Source of the DNA: Oscillospiraceae bacterium
GTDB taxonomy: Bacteria > Bacillota > Clostridia > Oscillospirales > Oscillospiraceae
DNA: 45,414 nt
NCBI GenBank assembly: GCA_017620525.1
Contig: JAGAUY010000034.1
Span: 1-45,414, forward strand
Direction of reading: 5' to 3'
Shown here: in pieces, positions 1 through 8,298 of the stretch
How positions within the stretch are numbered: position 1 is the first letter of the stretch
Layout of the letters: every line of letters begins with the position of its first letter
Translations under genes and position numbers: made by a program
Notes under the pieces: generated by a model
The model's database searches: none
Seen by the model: the letters and a program-made list of their open reading frames with translations, nothing else
What the model was told of the DNA's origin: nothing

Positions 1-1
1 C

Positions 2-139
2 GATCTGGATACCCTCCAGCGGTTCTTCGGGTATACCGTCAGCAATACCAAGGGAAAGCCCACCAATTCGGAGTTCATCGCCCTGATTGCAGACAAATTG
101 CAGCTTCAGCTGAAGTCTTCTGAGGTTGCCAATTTCTGA
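2..139 (+). CDS. C-terminal end of an unrecognised protein (cut by window edge)
   Basis: An open frame runs from the window edge to a TGA at 137-139 and gives 45 residues, starting DLDTLQRFFGYT and ending SSEVANF. It is followed directly by a strong hairpin terminator, which supports it as the real end of a rightward gene. The visible part is soluble, with no membrane segment and no cysteine cluster. I do not recognise the family. The upstream part lies outside the window, so function cannot be assigned. Confidence 0.55.
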   Translation, partial: DLDTLQRFFGYTVSNTKGKPTNSEFIALIADKLQLQLKSSEVANF

Positions 140-180
140 TTATGGACATCCATAAGGAGGAACCCTCAGGAAAACAAATA

Positions 181-207
181 GTCCGGTGGATAATCCACCG
201 GACTTTT
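181..207. terminator. Bidirectional hairpin terminator
   Basis: A perfect 10-bp stem (GTCCGGTGGA with TCCACCGGAC, loop TAA) is followed by TTTT on the plus strand and preceded by an A-rich run. It can therefore end both the rightward gene stopping at 139 and the leftward gene stopping at 238. Confidence 0.85.
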
Positions 208-237
208 ATTCTGTTTTCCTGAAATTCAGCAGTCCTG

Positions 238-1605
238 TCAAACGCCTGCAATATTCCGGGCCACATAAACACCGCTGGCAGATGCATGGGCCAGAGAATG
301 CGTAATGCCGCTGCCGTCGCCGATGATGTACAGTCCCCTGTGAAGCGTTTCCAGGTTTTCGCTGACTTTCACTTCCATATTATAGAACTTCACTTCCACT
401 CCGTACAGCAGTGTATCGTCATTGGCAGTCCCCGGTGCCACTTTATCGAGTGCATAGATCATTTCAATGATACCGTCGAGAATTCTCTTGGGAAGTACCA
501 GGCTCAGGTCGCCGGGGGTCGCACTCAGTGTCGGGGTAACAAAAGCCGACTCAATTCTGCCGGGTGTAGAACGGCGCCCCCGAATCAGATCGCCGAACCG
601 CTGAACGATCACACCGCCGCCCAGCATGTTGCTCAGCCGGGCAATGGATTCGCCATAGCCGTTGGAATCCCGGAACGGCTCCGAGAAATGCTTGGCAACC
701 AGCAGCGCAAAATTGGTATTATCCGTCTGTCTTGCAGAATCCCCATAACTGTGACCATTGACAGTAATGATTCCGTTGGTGTTCTCGGTAACAACGGAGC
801 CTCTGGGATTCATGCAAAACGTGCGGACCCGGTCGCCGTATTGTTTGGTGCGGTAGACGATCTTACTCTCATAAAGCTCATCTGTCAGGTGTGAAAAAAC
901 ATCCGACGGCAGCTCTACCCGAACACCGATATCCACACGGGAGGATTCTGTCGGGATCTCCAGTTCCCTGCAGACCTGTTCAAGCCACTTGCTGCCGCTT
1001 CGTCCCACGGAAATGATACAGTTTGCGCAGGTTAAGGATCCCCCCTGATAAGCGACATCGTATCCGCCCGCAACGACACGGACCGATTCAACAGGCGTAT
1101 CGAAATAGAAATCCACCCGCTCTTTCAGATATGCATACAGATTCCCCATTACCACATAATTGATGTCGGTTCCGAGATGACGAACGGAAGCATCTAACAG
1201 GTGCAGGTCATTTTCGATGCACAGTTTTTTGAATTTCGTTCCGGCCGTGGAGTACAGTTTTGTTCCCGCACCGCCGTAGCGCATATTGATCTCATCCACA
1301 TAGTGCATCAGATCCAGCGTCTGCTGTCTGCCGAGGTATTGATACAGCGTACCGCCAAAATCATTGGTAATGTTGAATTTTCCGTCTGAGAAAGCCCCTG
1401 CGCCGCCGAAACCATTCATCACAGAACAACTTTTGCAGTTGATGCAGGATTTGATTTTCTCACCGTCGATGGGGCAGTGCCGTTTGTCCAGGGCATGCCC
1501 CGCCTCAACGACCGCTACTTTCAGTCCGGGATTCAGATTCACCAGTTCATAAGCGGAAAATACCCCTCCGGGACCGGCGCCGATAATAATGACATCGTAA
1601 TTCAT
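238..1605 (-). CDS. FAD-dependent dehydrogenase (COG2509-like)
   Basis: This 455-residue soluble flavoprotein starts with a Rossmann FAD-binding motif, GAGPGG at about residues 9-14. It has a cysteine-rich stretch near residues 47-60 (C-P-I-D-G then CINCKSC). It ends with the usual FAD-contact segment GLYIIGDGSG followed by HASASG. This architecture and length match the uncharacterised FAD-dependent dehydrogenases of COG2509; the substrate is unknown. The start ATG has TTTGGAG seven bases upstream. The gene begins 21 bases after the AraC-type regulator, so the two are probably cotranscribed and the regulator may respond to its substrate (inference). Confidence 0.85.
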   Translation of the reverse strand: MNYDVIIIGAGPGGVFSAYELVNLNPGLKVAVVEAGHALDKRHCPIDGEKIKSCINCKSCSVMNGFGGAGAFSDGKFNITNDFGGTLYQYLGRQQTLDLMHYVDEINMRYGGAGTKLYSTAGTKFKKLCIENDLHLLDASVRHLGTDINYVVMGNLYAYLKERVDFYFDTPVESVRVVAGGYDVAYQGGSLTCANCIISVGRSGSKWLEQVCRELEIPTESSRVDIGVRVELPSDVFSHLTDELYESKIVYRTKQYGDRVRTFCMNPRGSVVTENTNGIITVNGHSYGDSARQTDNTNFALLVAKHFSEPFRDSNGYGESIARLSNMLGGGVIVQRFGDLIRGRRSTPGRIESAFVTPTLSATPGDLSLVLPKRILDGIIEMIYALDKVAPGTANDDTLLYGVEVKFYNMEVKVSENLETLHRGLYIIGDGSGITHSLAHASASGVYVARNIAGV

Positions 1606-1626
1606 GTGTTTTCTCCAAAGGAACCT

Positions 1627-2490
1627 TTATTTTTTCTGAAACCGCCGGCGGTACTCCTTGGGTGTCGTATGATACACCCGGTCAAACTGCCGCCCAAAGG
1701 AACGCAGATCCGGAAAGCCTGCCTCCAGCGCAACCTCCAGGGTGCTCTTGCTGGTATGAAGCAGCAGTCTGCAGGCATGCGTCAGCCGGATGCTGTACAG
1801 GTATTCCTTAAATGTCAGTCCCAGTTTCTTCTTGAAGATCCGGGAAAGATGCTCGCAGGAAACATTATGCAGCTGGGCAATGTCTTTCAGAGTCAGCGGC
1901 TCCGTATAGTGGACATTGATATAGTGGATGATCTCCTGCAGATATGTCTCCTGCAGCGCCAGCCTGTTGAAGGAGGATGCTGCGCGGGGACGGCTGAAAT
2001 ATTTCATCAGCGTGTAGTAAATCATGCATATCAGGCCATGCAACTGCATCAGCTCATGGCTTACCTGATTTCCTTCCAGATTCTCCACCTTATCCTGATA
2101 ATAGGCACGGCTGGAATCGTAAAGGCGCATCATCAGCTGTTTCAGTTCCGGTATCTTTTCCGGGCAGATGGATAGCTCAAATTCCATAGAATTCAAATCC
2201 GGGCATTTATTCTCCCAGAAGTCCATATCGGCAACCAGGATAATGCCTCTGTCATCACCAACGGAGTTCTCGCCCAAATAGTGCATCTGACCGCTGTTGA
2301 CCAAAAACAGTTCCTCGTTTTGTACATCGATGCTCTGGTTGTCAATATATGCCCGGAACCCCCCCTGGAGGAAATAGCAGATCTCAACACTATTGTGCCA
2401 GTGTGCAGGAAGATGGGTATTTTCATCTTCTCTGAACAGGATTTTGCCGGGAATCTGAGGGTTATTCAGTTTTTCACTCAGGAACATCAT
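1627..2490 (-). CDS. AraC-family transcriptional regulator with cupin sensor domain
   Basis: The 287-residue protein has an N-terminal cupin-like sensor half, with the WHNSVEICYFLQGG segment near residues 31-45. The C-terminal AraC double helix-turn-helix covers roughly residues 185-283, including LKDIAQLHNVSCEHLSRIF and the family ending TPKEYRRRF. Such proteins bind sugar-type ligands and act on nearby promoters. It lies between the sugar ABC operon upstream and the FAD dehydrogenase downstream, so either could be the target. A terminator separates it from the transporter operon. A TATACT -10 candidate sits at 2531-2536 on the minus strand, without a clear -35, so it may be activator dependent. 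Confidence 0.9.
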   Translation of the reverse strand: MMFLSEKLNNPQIPGKILFREDENTHLPAHWHNSVEICYFLQGGFRAYIDNQSIDVQNEELFLVNSGQMHYLGENSVGDDRGIILVADMDFWENKCPDLNSMEFELSICPEKIPELKQLMMRLYDSSRAYYQDKVENLEGNQVSHELMQLHGLICMIYYTLMKYFSRPRAASSFNRLALQETYLQEIIHYINVHYTEPLTLKDIAQLHNVSCEHLSRIFKKKLGLTFKEYLYSIRLTHACRLLLHTSKSTLEVALEAGFPDLRSFGRQFDRVYHTTPKEYRRRFQKK

Positions 2491-2560
2491 AGTAAATGCC
2501 TCAAAACTTTCTGTATTATCGGTTAATCATAGTATACCCGAAATCTCCCATACGGGTGCC

Positions 2561-2592
2561 AAAACAGGGCATCGGTTGCCCGATACCCTGTT
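2561..2592 (-). terminator. Terminator of the sugar ABC operon
   Basis: On the minus strand AACAGGGTATCGG pairs across a GCAA loop with CCGATGCCCTGTT, with one mismatch, and runs into TTTT. It lies just after the stop of the last operon gene at 2610. Confidence 0.8.
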
Positions 2593-2609
2593 CTGTTAAC
2601 AGTGAAAGC

Positions 2610-3239
2610 TTAATACTGCCAGCAGTTGTAACCGAAGGGCTGCACCTCGGGAGCACCTTCCATTTCAGATTCGTGCTTGCAGAATTCGATGTAGTCTGCA
2701 TGGATGCGGACAATGTCGTCGCCTTCCAGCTGGGGAATCACGCGGCTTGCCTCGGTCAGGAAATGCATCTCATCGCGGCCCATAGCGCGGCCCTTCCTGG
2801 TGTGCAGATCATAGGCATAATCAGGAACCTCGGGTTTCTTGCCGTGCTCCCACTCCTTCATGATCTTGTTCTTGATGTTATCGGTGGTGCGCTCCTTCTT
2901 GCAGCGGCACAGATAACGGATCGCGTGCATGAAGAACATAGGCTGGTCGCCATCGGCATAGGGGAACTCCTGGGCCATCTTGAACAGGGTATAAACCTGC
3001 ACAGGCGCATCAGAGTTGCCAAAACCAATATCCTCAACGGAGATGGCCAGCAGTCTGCGCCACATCTTCTCGTGGAACTGAGGACTGGTGATGTACATCT
3101 CATAAGCAGCGGCCAGAGCATTCTCCTCAATGCCCCGGCGAATGGACTTCTGGAGCATGGAAATCAGTTCGTCGCCGGGAATGCCGTTGCGGGAGACAAT
3201 ATTGGACCAGGGATCATAGGACATAAAGTCTTTTGCCAT
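2610..3239 (-). CDS. Stand-alone RarA/MgsA C-terminal-domain-like protein
   Basis: The 209-residue protein lacks the AAA+ ATPase part of RarA/MgsA but resembles the C-terminal domain of that family. SIRRG..ENALAAAYEMY then RRLLAISVEDIGFGN corresponds to the family pattern S-[MI]-R-G-s-D-x-D-A-A-L-Y followed by RRL-x-x-x-A-S-E-D-I-G-L. HAIRYLCRCKKE corresponds to A-V-I-Y-L-A-x-A-P-K-S-N, and VPDYAYDLHTRKGRAMG to VPDHLRDAHYxGAKxLG. It follows the substrate-binding lipoprotein by 23 bases, has a ribosome site (GGGAGG), and is the last gene before the terminator. Its role in a sugar-uptake operon is unknown. The family match was made by eye. Confidence 0.6.
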   Translation of the reverse strand: MAKDFMSYDPWSNIVSRNGIPGDELISMLQKSIRRGIEENALAAAYEMYITSPQFHEKMWRRLLAISVEDIGFGNSDAPVQVYTLFKMAQEFPYADGDQPMFFMHAIRYLCRCKKERTTDNIKNKIMKEWEHGKKPEVPDYAYDLHTRKGRAMGRDEMHFLTEASRVIPQLEGDDIVRIHADYIEFCKHESEMEGAPEVQPFGYNCWQY

Positions 3240-3262
3240 TGTAGTTTCCTCCCTTTTGCCGT

Positions 3263-4594
3263 TTACTGAAGCAGGGCGATCAGAGCCTCCAGCTCAGTGC
3301 GCACATCAGCACCGTTGTTCAGGATGTTATCCATTGCAATGACAACATAGTCATGCAGACCACTGGAGGTGTAGGTGTCGGTGACGAAGCCGGGGTAGGT
3401 ATAGAAGTAATCCTGCTGCACGACACCAGCCAGCTGAGCGGGAGCGGCATTGTTCAGGAACTCTTCGCTGGCAGCGACGGACTTCAGGAAGGGCAGACGG
3501 GACTCACCGGAGTTGATCATCTGGCAGGCCTCATAGGACTGCAGGTAACGGACGAACATCCAGGATGCCCAGCGGGTCTCCAGGTCGCCGGTGTTGTCCA
3601 GAATGGAAACCAGGAAGCCTTCACAGTAGTCGGCCTTGACACCATCCTCGAACTGGGGCACGGGAGCGCAGGACCACTCGAAGGAGTTGTCTTCGGGAAT
3701 CTTCATGTTAATGAACTCACCTTCGTTGCCGGAGCTGATGTACAGCTGAACCTGCTGGTTGGCGAAGGGGCCGGAGAAGAAGAAGTCCTCACCGGGGGTA
3801 CGGATGATGCCCTTCTGGACCATGCTCTGGTACCAGGAAATGACTTCGGTGGTTGCGTCCAGGTCGTTGGCGAAGAGCAGGTTGCCTTCACGGTCGGTGT
3901 AGCCGATGCCCTTCTGCTCAACCAGGGTGGAGAAGCACTTAACACCTTCGTCCCAGCCTGCTGCGGGCTTGCCGGTGATCTCGCTGATGGTGGTGCAGAC
4001 TTCCTCGAACTCTGCCCAGGTAGTGGGAACGGTCAGGTTGTTGGCTTCGAAGAAGTCAACGTTGTAGTAAATGACTTCGCCGGCAACATACACAGGCAGG
4101 CTGTAGTAGCCTTCCACAGGATAGCTGCAGCTGTCCTCAATGTAAACGTCGTAATAGTCGGTCAGATCCAGGCCATAGTTTTCGCTCTCAATGTAGGGAG
4201 TCATATCAACAACACAGCCGGCTTCCAGCCAGTCGACGACGCAGGCAGCCTCGGTCAGAGTGACGTTGGGCATGTTGCCTGCCTTAATGGATGCGGTGAC
4301 AGCGTTTTCGCAGTCAGGCATTTCGCCCTTTGCAAAAACCTCAACGGTGATGCCCATTTCAGCGCCGATGCCGGTGTTGAAGTTGTCAACGATCTCGTTC
4401 AGGGTCTTCTGCATATTTTCCTGAACGATGCCGTGCCAGAAGGAAATGGTGATGGGCTCAGTCAGCTCCACTTCCACGCTGGCGGGGTCTGCAGGGACCT
4501 CGGGGGCTGCATTGTTTTCGGGCTGCTCACCGCCGCAAGCCACCAGGCTCAGCAGCATGCACACTGCCAGAAGAATGCTAAATAACTTTTTCAT
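3263..4594 (-). CDS. Sugar ABC transporter substrate-binding lipoprotein (UgpB/MalE type)
   Basis: The 443-residue protein has a lipoprotein signal peptide with lipobox LVAC, giving lipidation at Cys20. An acidic linker follows and then a family-1 extracellular solute-binding fold beginning ITISFWHGIVQE. The opening FWHG and the overall length are typical of the UgpB/oligosaccharide-binding group. It would hang on the outer face of the membrane and deliver a carbohydrate or glycerophosphodiester to the two permeases encoded just upstream. The true ligand cannot be read from sequence. The permease gene ends 37 bases before it. Confidence 0.92.
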   Translation of the reverse strand: MKKLFSILLAVCMLLSLVACGGEQPENNAAPEVPADPASVEVELTEPITISFWHGIVQENMQKTLNEIVDNFNTGIGAEMGITVEVFAKGEMPDCENAVTASIKAGNMPNVTLTEAACVVDWLEAGCVVDMTPYIESENYGLDLTDYYDVYIEDSCSYPVEGYYSLPVYVAGEVIYYNVDFFEANNLTVPTTWAEFEEVCTTISEITGKPAAGWDEGVKCFSTLVEQKGIGYTDREGNLLFANDLDATTEVISWYQSMVQKGIIRTPGEDFFFSGPFANQQVQLYISSGNEGEFINMKIPEDNSFEWSCAPVPQFEDGVKADYCEGFLVSILDNTGDLETRWASWMFVRYLQSYEACQMINSGESRLPFLKSVAASEEFLNNAAPAQLAGVVQQDYFYTYPGFVTDTYTSSGLHDYVVIAMDNILNNGADVRTELEALIALLQ

Positions 4595-4631
4595 AATGTA
4601 CCTCCTGATATGTTTGTTATTTTAAGGGTTA

Positions 4632-5492
4632 TCAACCCTTGGTTCCGCCGGATGCGACGCCTTCCATAATCTTCTTGTGGAAGATGATATAGAAGACGAC
4701 CATAGGAATCAAAACGATGCAGGCTGCTGCCATCTGATTGTGCAGATTCGAGCTGGATGCCTGACGGAATCGCAGCAGACCCACAGACAGAAGCGTATGC
4801 TCATCGGACATTGTCACGATCAGCGGCCACATAAAGGAATTCCAGGCCGTGATGAAGGTCAGAATGGCCACAGTGACAATGGCATTGACATTCATGGGGA
4901 TGACGACCTTGATCAGATATTTCAGATTGCTGCAGCCGTCGACCTTTGCAGCCTTGAACAGGGACGGCGGTGTCTGCAGGAAGTATTCCTGCAGCATGAA
5001 GATGTAAAATCCGTTTGCCACAGTAGGCAGCACGATGCCGGAGAAGCTGTCCAGCATACCCAGCTTGCTGCAGGTGACGTAATTCTGAATGATCAGGATC
5101 TCATTGGGAACCATCATGGTCAGCATGAACAGATAGAAGCAGAGGTTATGGCCGGGGAAGGAATAGATGCTGAAGGCATAAGCGCCCAGGATGGACAGCA
5201 CCAGCGTCACCACCACACTGAGGATGCCAACCCAGATGGTATTGCGGAAGAACATTCCGAAGGGAACCAGGTTCCAGGAATACTCATAGTTGACCCACTG
5301 AGGATCGGAAGGCATCCACTGAGGCGGGATTGAGATGGCTTCCGGAAGGGTCTTCAGGGAAGTCAGCAGCATCCAGATAAAGGGGAACATCATCACCAGA
5401 GCGCCGATGGTCAGGACCACATACTTGACTGCCGTCAGGGTGATGCTTCCGGAATCCCGGATCTGCCGGTCATTTGCGTTTTTCTTGCTCAT
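4632..5492 (-). CDS. Carbohydrate ABC transporter permease (MalG/UgpE type)
   Basis: The 286-residue inner-membrane protein has six predicted membrane segments. It carries the EAA loop typical of MalG-like permeases (FKAAKVDGCSNLKYLIKVVI, about residues 182-201), which contacts the ATPase. Length and C-terminal GVASGGTKG ending fit the family. It starts 12 bases after the first permease gene and pairs with it as the heterodimeric channel. Confidence 0.93.
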   Translation of the reverse strand: MSKKNANDRQIRDSGSITLTAVKYVVLTIGALVMMFPFIWMLLTSLKTLPEAISIPPQWMPSDPQWVNYEYSWNLVPFGMFFRNTIWVGILSVVVTLVLSILGAYAFSIYSFPGHNLCFYLFMLTMMVPNEILIIQNYVTCSKLGMLDSFSGIVLPTVANGFYIFMLQEYFLQTPPSLFKAAKVDGCSNLKYLIKVVIPMNVNAIVTVAILTFITAWNSFMWPLIVTMSDEHTLLSVGLLRFRQASSSNLHNQMAAACIVLIPMVVFYIIFHKKIMEGVASGGTKG

Positions 5493-5504
5493 CTTGCTCC
5501 CTCC

Positions 5505-6467
5505 TTATACATAGTGGACGAACTTCTTGGAGACAACACGCTGCACCACTGTGATGAGGATAATCACGATCAGGAACAGAATTGCTGCCGCAGCGGCATA
5601 ATTGACCTTGCCCTGATCGTAGAACATCCAGTAGATGTAATACATGATGGTAATTGCCGCATTACCAGTACCAGCAGCGCCGCCGGCATAGGAAACGAAC
5701 ATGGCGTAGACTTCGTTGAACGTACGGGCCACATAGATCACAGAAACCAGGATCACCATCCAGATGGTGGGGCTCAGCAGAGGCAGCGTGATGCGGAAGA
5801 GCGTCTTTGCGGGGGATGCGCCGTCAATTCTCGCAGCCTGATAAACCTGCTTATTGATCTTCTGAAGGCCTGCCAGGAACAGCAGAATCTTAAAGGCCAG
5901 ACCGTTCCAGATCGAGAAGATCGAAAGGGTCACGATCATCAGATCCGGGTCCGTCAGCCACTTCTGAGGCGGGATGCCCAGAAATTCCAGGAAATAGTTG
6001 ATATATCCGTAGTCCGAATGGAACAGCCACAGAAAAGCCATACCAATGGCGATGGTGGAAGTAACATAGGGCAGGAAATAGACAGTCTGGAAAAAGCCCT
6101 GCAGTTTCTTGATGGAATTGATCAGCAGTGCCGCACCCAGTGCAATCACCAGCGTAATGGGCAGTGCGATCAGCAGCAGGATCAGTGTATTTTTGCAGGC
6201 CATCCAGAACGTCGGATCCTTCAGGACCCAGATGAAAGAGGACATACCAAAGCCGGTGCCGGTATTGGTGATGTAAATGTACTTCTGATAGAATGCCGTG
6301 CGGAGCACCATAACCAGAGGATAGAGGGTAAACAGCAGCAGCAGAGCCATGGCAGGCAGAATGTAGGCATATGCCCAGGCGCTGCGTACCCGGAGGGTAC
6401 CGTCAGACATCTCAACCAGCCTGTACTTGGGCTGCTTCTCCTTTTTGGCGGTTTTCACTTTTTCCAT
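5505..6467 (-). CDS. Carbohydrate ABC transporter permease (MalF/UgpA type)
   Basis: The 320-residue membrane protein has a charged cytoplasmic N-terminus (KVKTAKKEKQPKY) and then six membrane segments. The EAA motif YQAARIDGASPAKTLFRITL lies near residues 214-233. It is the partner of the MalG-like permease downstream and follows the ATPase gene by 12 bases, so the order is ATPase, permease 1, permease 2, binding protein. Confidence 0.93.
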   Translation of the reverse strand: MEKVKTAKKEKQPKYRLVEMSDGTLRVRSAWAYAYILPAMALLLLFTLYPLVMVLRTAFYQKYIYITNTGTGFGMSSFIWVLKDPTFWMACKNTLILLLIALPITLVIALGAALLINSIKKLQGFFQTVYFLPYVTSTIAIGMAFLWLFHSDYGYINYFLEFLGIPPQKWLTDPDLMIVTLSIFSIWNGLAFKILLFLAGLQKINKQVYQAARIDGASPAKTLFRITLPLLSPTIWMVILVSVIYVARTFNEVYAMFVSYAGGAAGTGNAAITIMYYIYWMFYDQGKVNYAAAAAILFLIVIILITVVQRVVSKKFVHYV

Positions 6468-6479
6468 AGTGCATCCTCC

Positions 6480-7535
6480 TTACAGGCGGACGCCCGTCTC
6501 AGGATGGAACAGATAGCAGCGCTTCTCCAGCAGCCGCAGGCCGATTTCCTGTCCGGAACGCACATATTCTTCCGCGTTCAGGATCGCACGGATCCGGTTC
6601 TTTCCCAGCGCAAAGGATACCACCTGATCCTGTCCGCGCATTTCCACATCAGTCAGCTTAACGCCGATGTCGCCGCCCACGGCCCATGCCTCAGGACGGA
6701 TACCCATCTTTGCAGCGCCGCAGTAATCCGTATGGTAAGGCAGCTTCATGCCGTTATCCAGCACAGCGAAGCCGTCCTTCACCTGAACATCCACATAGGA
6801 AATGGGAGGATTGCCCATAAAGGAAGCAACAAAGTCGTTGGAAGGATTCAGATACATTTCGTGAGGATCCGCGATCTGCTGCACCACACCATGCTTCATC
6901 AGAACGATCTCGTCCGTGATACTCATGGCCTCTTCCTGGTCATGGGTAACAAAGATGGTGGTAACCTTGGACTCCTGCTGAATGCGGCGGATCTCGGTAC
7001 GCATTTCCATACGCAGGCGGGCATCCAGGTTACTCAGAGGCTCGTCCAGCAGCAGGACATCAGGCTTCTTGACCAACGCGCGGGCGATAGCCACACGCTG
7101 CTGCTGACCGCCGGACAGCTGACCGGGTTTGCGGTCCAGCATATTTTCGATCTGCACCAGCTTGGCGATCTCTTCGACCATTTCATTTCTCTTCTGACGG
7201 GTGTACTTCTTGCCCGTTTCAGGGTCCTTCATATTGGACAGAGGGAACGCAATGTTTTCCCGAAGGGTCATGTGGGGATACAGTGCGTAGTTCTGGAAAA
7301 CCAGGCCGATGTTCCGCTTTTCAGGCATCCAGGTCGTAACATCCTGATCGCCAAAAATGATCTGTCCCTCTGTTGCGCTTTCCAGACCTGCAATCATATA
7401 CAGCGTGGTGGATTTGCCGCAGCCGCTGGGGCCCAGAAGGCCTGTCAGCTTTCCATCCTGAAAGGTAATGTTGATTTGATCGACAGCAGTGGTCTTGCCA
7501 AACCGCTTCGTCAGATTGTTTACACGGACTTCCAT
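6480..7535 (-). CDS. Sugar ABC transporter ATPase (UgpC/MsmX type)
   Basis: This is the nucleotide-binding subunit, 351 residues from the chosen start. It has Walker A GPSGCGKST, Q-loop VFQNYALYPHMT, signature LSGGQQQRV, Walker B VLLLDEPLSNLD and switch FVTHDQEEA. A C-terminal TOBE/OB regulatory region from about residue 235 is typical of carbohydrate importers. The longer open frame could start at 7544, but the ribosome site AAGGAG touches that ATG and is 9 bases from the ATG at 7535, so the shorter form MEVRVNNLTKRF is preferred. Having the ATPase gene first in the operon is somewhat unusual, since such ATPases are often encoded elsewhere and shared. Confidence 0.93.
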   Translation of the reverse strand: MEVRVNNLTKRFGKTTAVDQINITFQDGKLTGLLGPSGCGKSTTLYMIAGLESATEGQIIFGDQDVTTWMPEKRNIGLVFQNYALYPHMTLRENIAFPLSNMKDPETGKKYTRQKRNEMVEEIAKLVQIENMLDRKPGQLSGGQQQRVAIARALVKKPDVLLLDEPLSNLDARLRMEMRTEIRRIQQESKVTTIFVTHDQEEAMSITDEIVLMKHGVVQQIADPHEMYLNPSNDFVASFMGNPPISYVDVQVKDGFAVLDNGMKLPYHTDYCGAAKMGIRPEAWAVGGDIGVKLTDVEMRGQDQVVSFALGKNRIRAILNAEEYVRSGQEIGLRLLEKRCYLFHPETGVRL

Positions 7536-7568
7536 ATTGCACATCTCCTTTTGGGTTTATCTGCCTGT

Positions 7569-7574
7569 ATTATA
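7569..7574 (-). promoter_or_regulatory. Likely -10 element of the sugar ABC operon
   Basis: A perfect TATAAT on the minus strand lies about 34 bases before the ATPase start codon. No good -35 hexamer is present at the usual distance. That fits an activator-dependent promoter, possibly under the AraC regulator at 1627-2490 (inference). The AT-rich stretch 7600-7665 upstream could hold its binding site. Confidence 0.5.
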
Positions 7575-7700
7575 AATCAAGTTTCGCTGCATTTCTCCAC
7601 CATTATTGACTTGTTACTTACAGAAGTTGACTTTATATATCAATTATTGCTTTATTCTCCGCAGCCCGTTCCCCAACTGTGAACCACCCGCCGGAGCATC

Positions 7701-7736
7701 AAAAAAGGTCCGGCGGAACATCCGCCGGACCTTTTT
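7701..7736. terminator. Hairpin terminator between convergent-side genes
   Basis: A perfect 11-bp stem (GGTCCGGCGGA with TCCGCCGGACC, loop ACA) has six A residues on the left and five T residues on the right. It ends the leftward gene stopping at 7752 and could also work rightward. Confidence 0.85.
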
Positions 7737-7751
7737 GCTCTAAATTATGCG

Positions 7752-8156
7752 TCACATTGCTTCCAGAATCACAAAGCAAACCACCAGGATCACGATGCAG
7801 ACAGCGCATGCCGCCAGATTCATCAGCGGCTCCGCCGCCACCGTCTTTACCAGCTGAGCCTTTCCGTTTCTGACGTAAAACTGATAGGTTCCTCCCTCAC
7901 TTACCTTGTGATCGCGCTCACCCGCAACCAGTTCCTGATAGGCCGCGGAAGACCGTCCCGATTCGTCATCAACTGTCACTGCGAAGGTATACATGGTCTG
8001 GTTTTTTCTGCCTCTGTACTCACACTCTGTATTCGTCAGCGCACCGACCACACCCTCGCATTTTTTCGCGCTTACCTGCAGATACAGCAGTTTGATCAGC
8101 GCAATCACAAACTTCACGAAACTGATCATCGCGAACAACATCGCCGCCTGTGCCAT
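7752..8156 (-). CDS. Small two-helix membrane protein, unknown function
   Basis: The 134-residue protein has a hydrophobic N-terminal segment (about residues 3-25) and another at the C-terminus (about 110-131). Between them is a soluble domain of about 80 residues containing ECEYRGRKNQTMYTF and a GxYxFYVRNGK element. The layout, with a central beta-rich domain between two membrane helices, resembles DUF3592-like proteins, but I cannot confirm membership. It is a single-gene unit with its own promoter and terminator. Confidence 0.7.
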   Translation of the reverse strand: MAQAAMLFAMISFVKFVIALIKLLYLQVSAKKCEGVVGALTNTECEYRGRKNQTMYTFAVTVDDESGRSSAAYQELVAGERDHKVSEGGTYQFYVRNGKAQLVKTVAAEPLMNLAACAVCIVILVVCFVILEAM

Positions 8157-8193
8157 TTTTCAAATCCCCTTTTCTTTCTGAAATATCCCGTCT

Positions 8194-8222
8194 ATCATAT
8201 CAGCGCTGCCGGTACCTGTCAA
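8194..8222 (-). promoter_or_regulatory. Sigma-A promoter of the 7752-8156 gene
   Basis: On the minus strand TTGACA (8217-8222) is followed by a 17-base spacer and TATGAT (8194-8199), about 38 bases before the start codon. Confidence 0.75.
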
Positions 8223-8247
8223 CTGGAACCTGCGGTGTGTTTTCCGG

Positions 8248-8284
8248 CAAAAACTCCCCGGAGCAGTCTGTGACCGCTCCGGGG
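8248..8284 (-). terminator. Terminator of the amylopullulanase gene
   Basis: On the minus strand CCCCGGAGC pairs with GCTCCGGGG across an 11-base loop and is followed by AGTTTTTG, just after the stop codon at 8299. Confidence 0.85.
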
Positions 8285-8298
8285 ATCGCTGTATGGTT

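Noticed and set aside
7576-7680. Second gene or riboswitch upstream of the sugar ABC operon
   Set aside because: The AT-rich stretch lacks stable hairpins and ribosome-site-preceded frames; a regulator-binding site is the simpler reading.
5514-7682. 722-codon plus-strand frame over the ABC permease and ATPase genes
   Set aside because: It is the complement of clear transporter genes and shows no domain; it is rich in Gln, His and Asp as expected from reversed membrane-protein codons.
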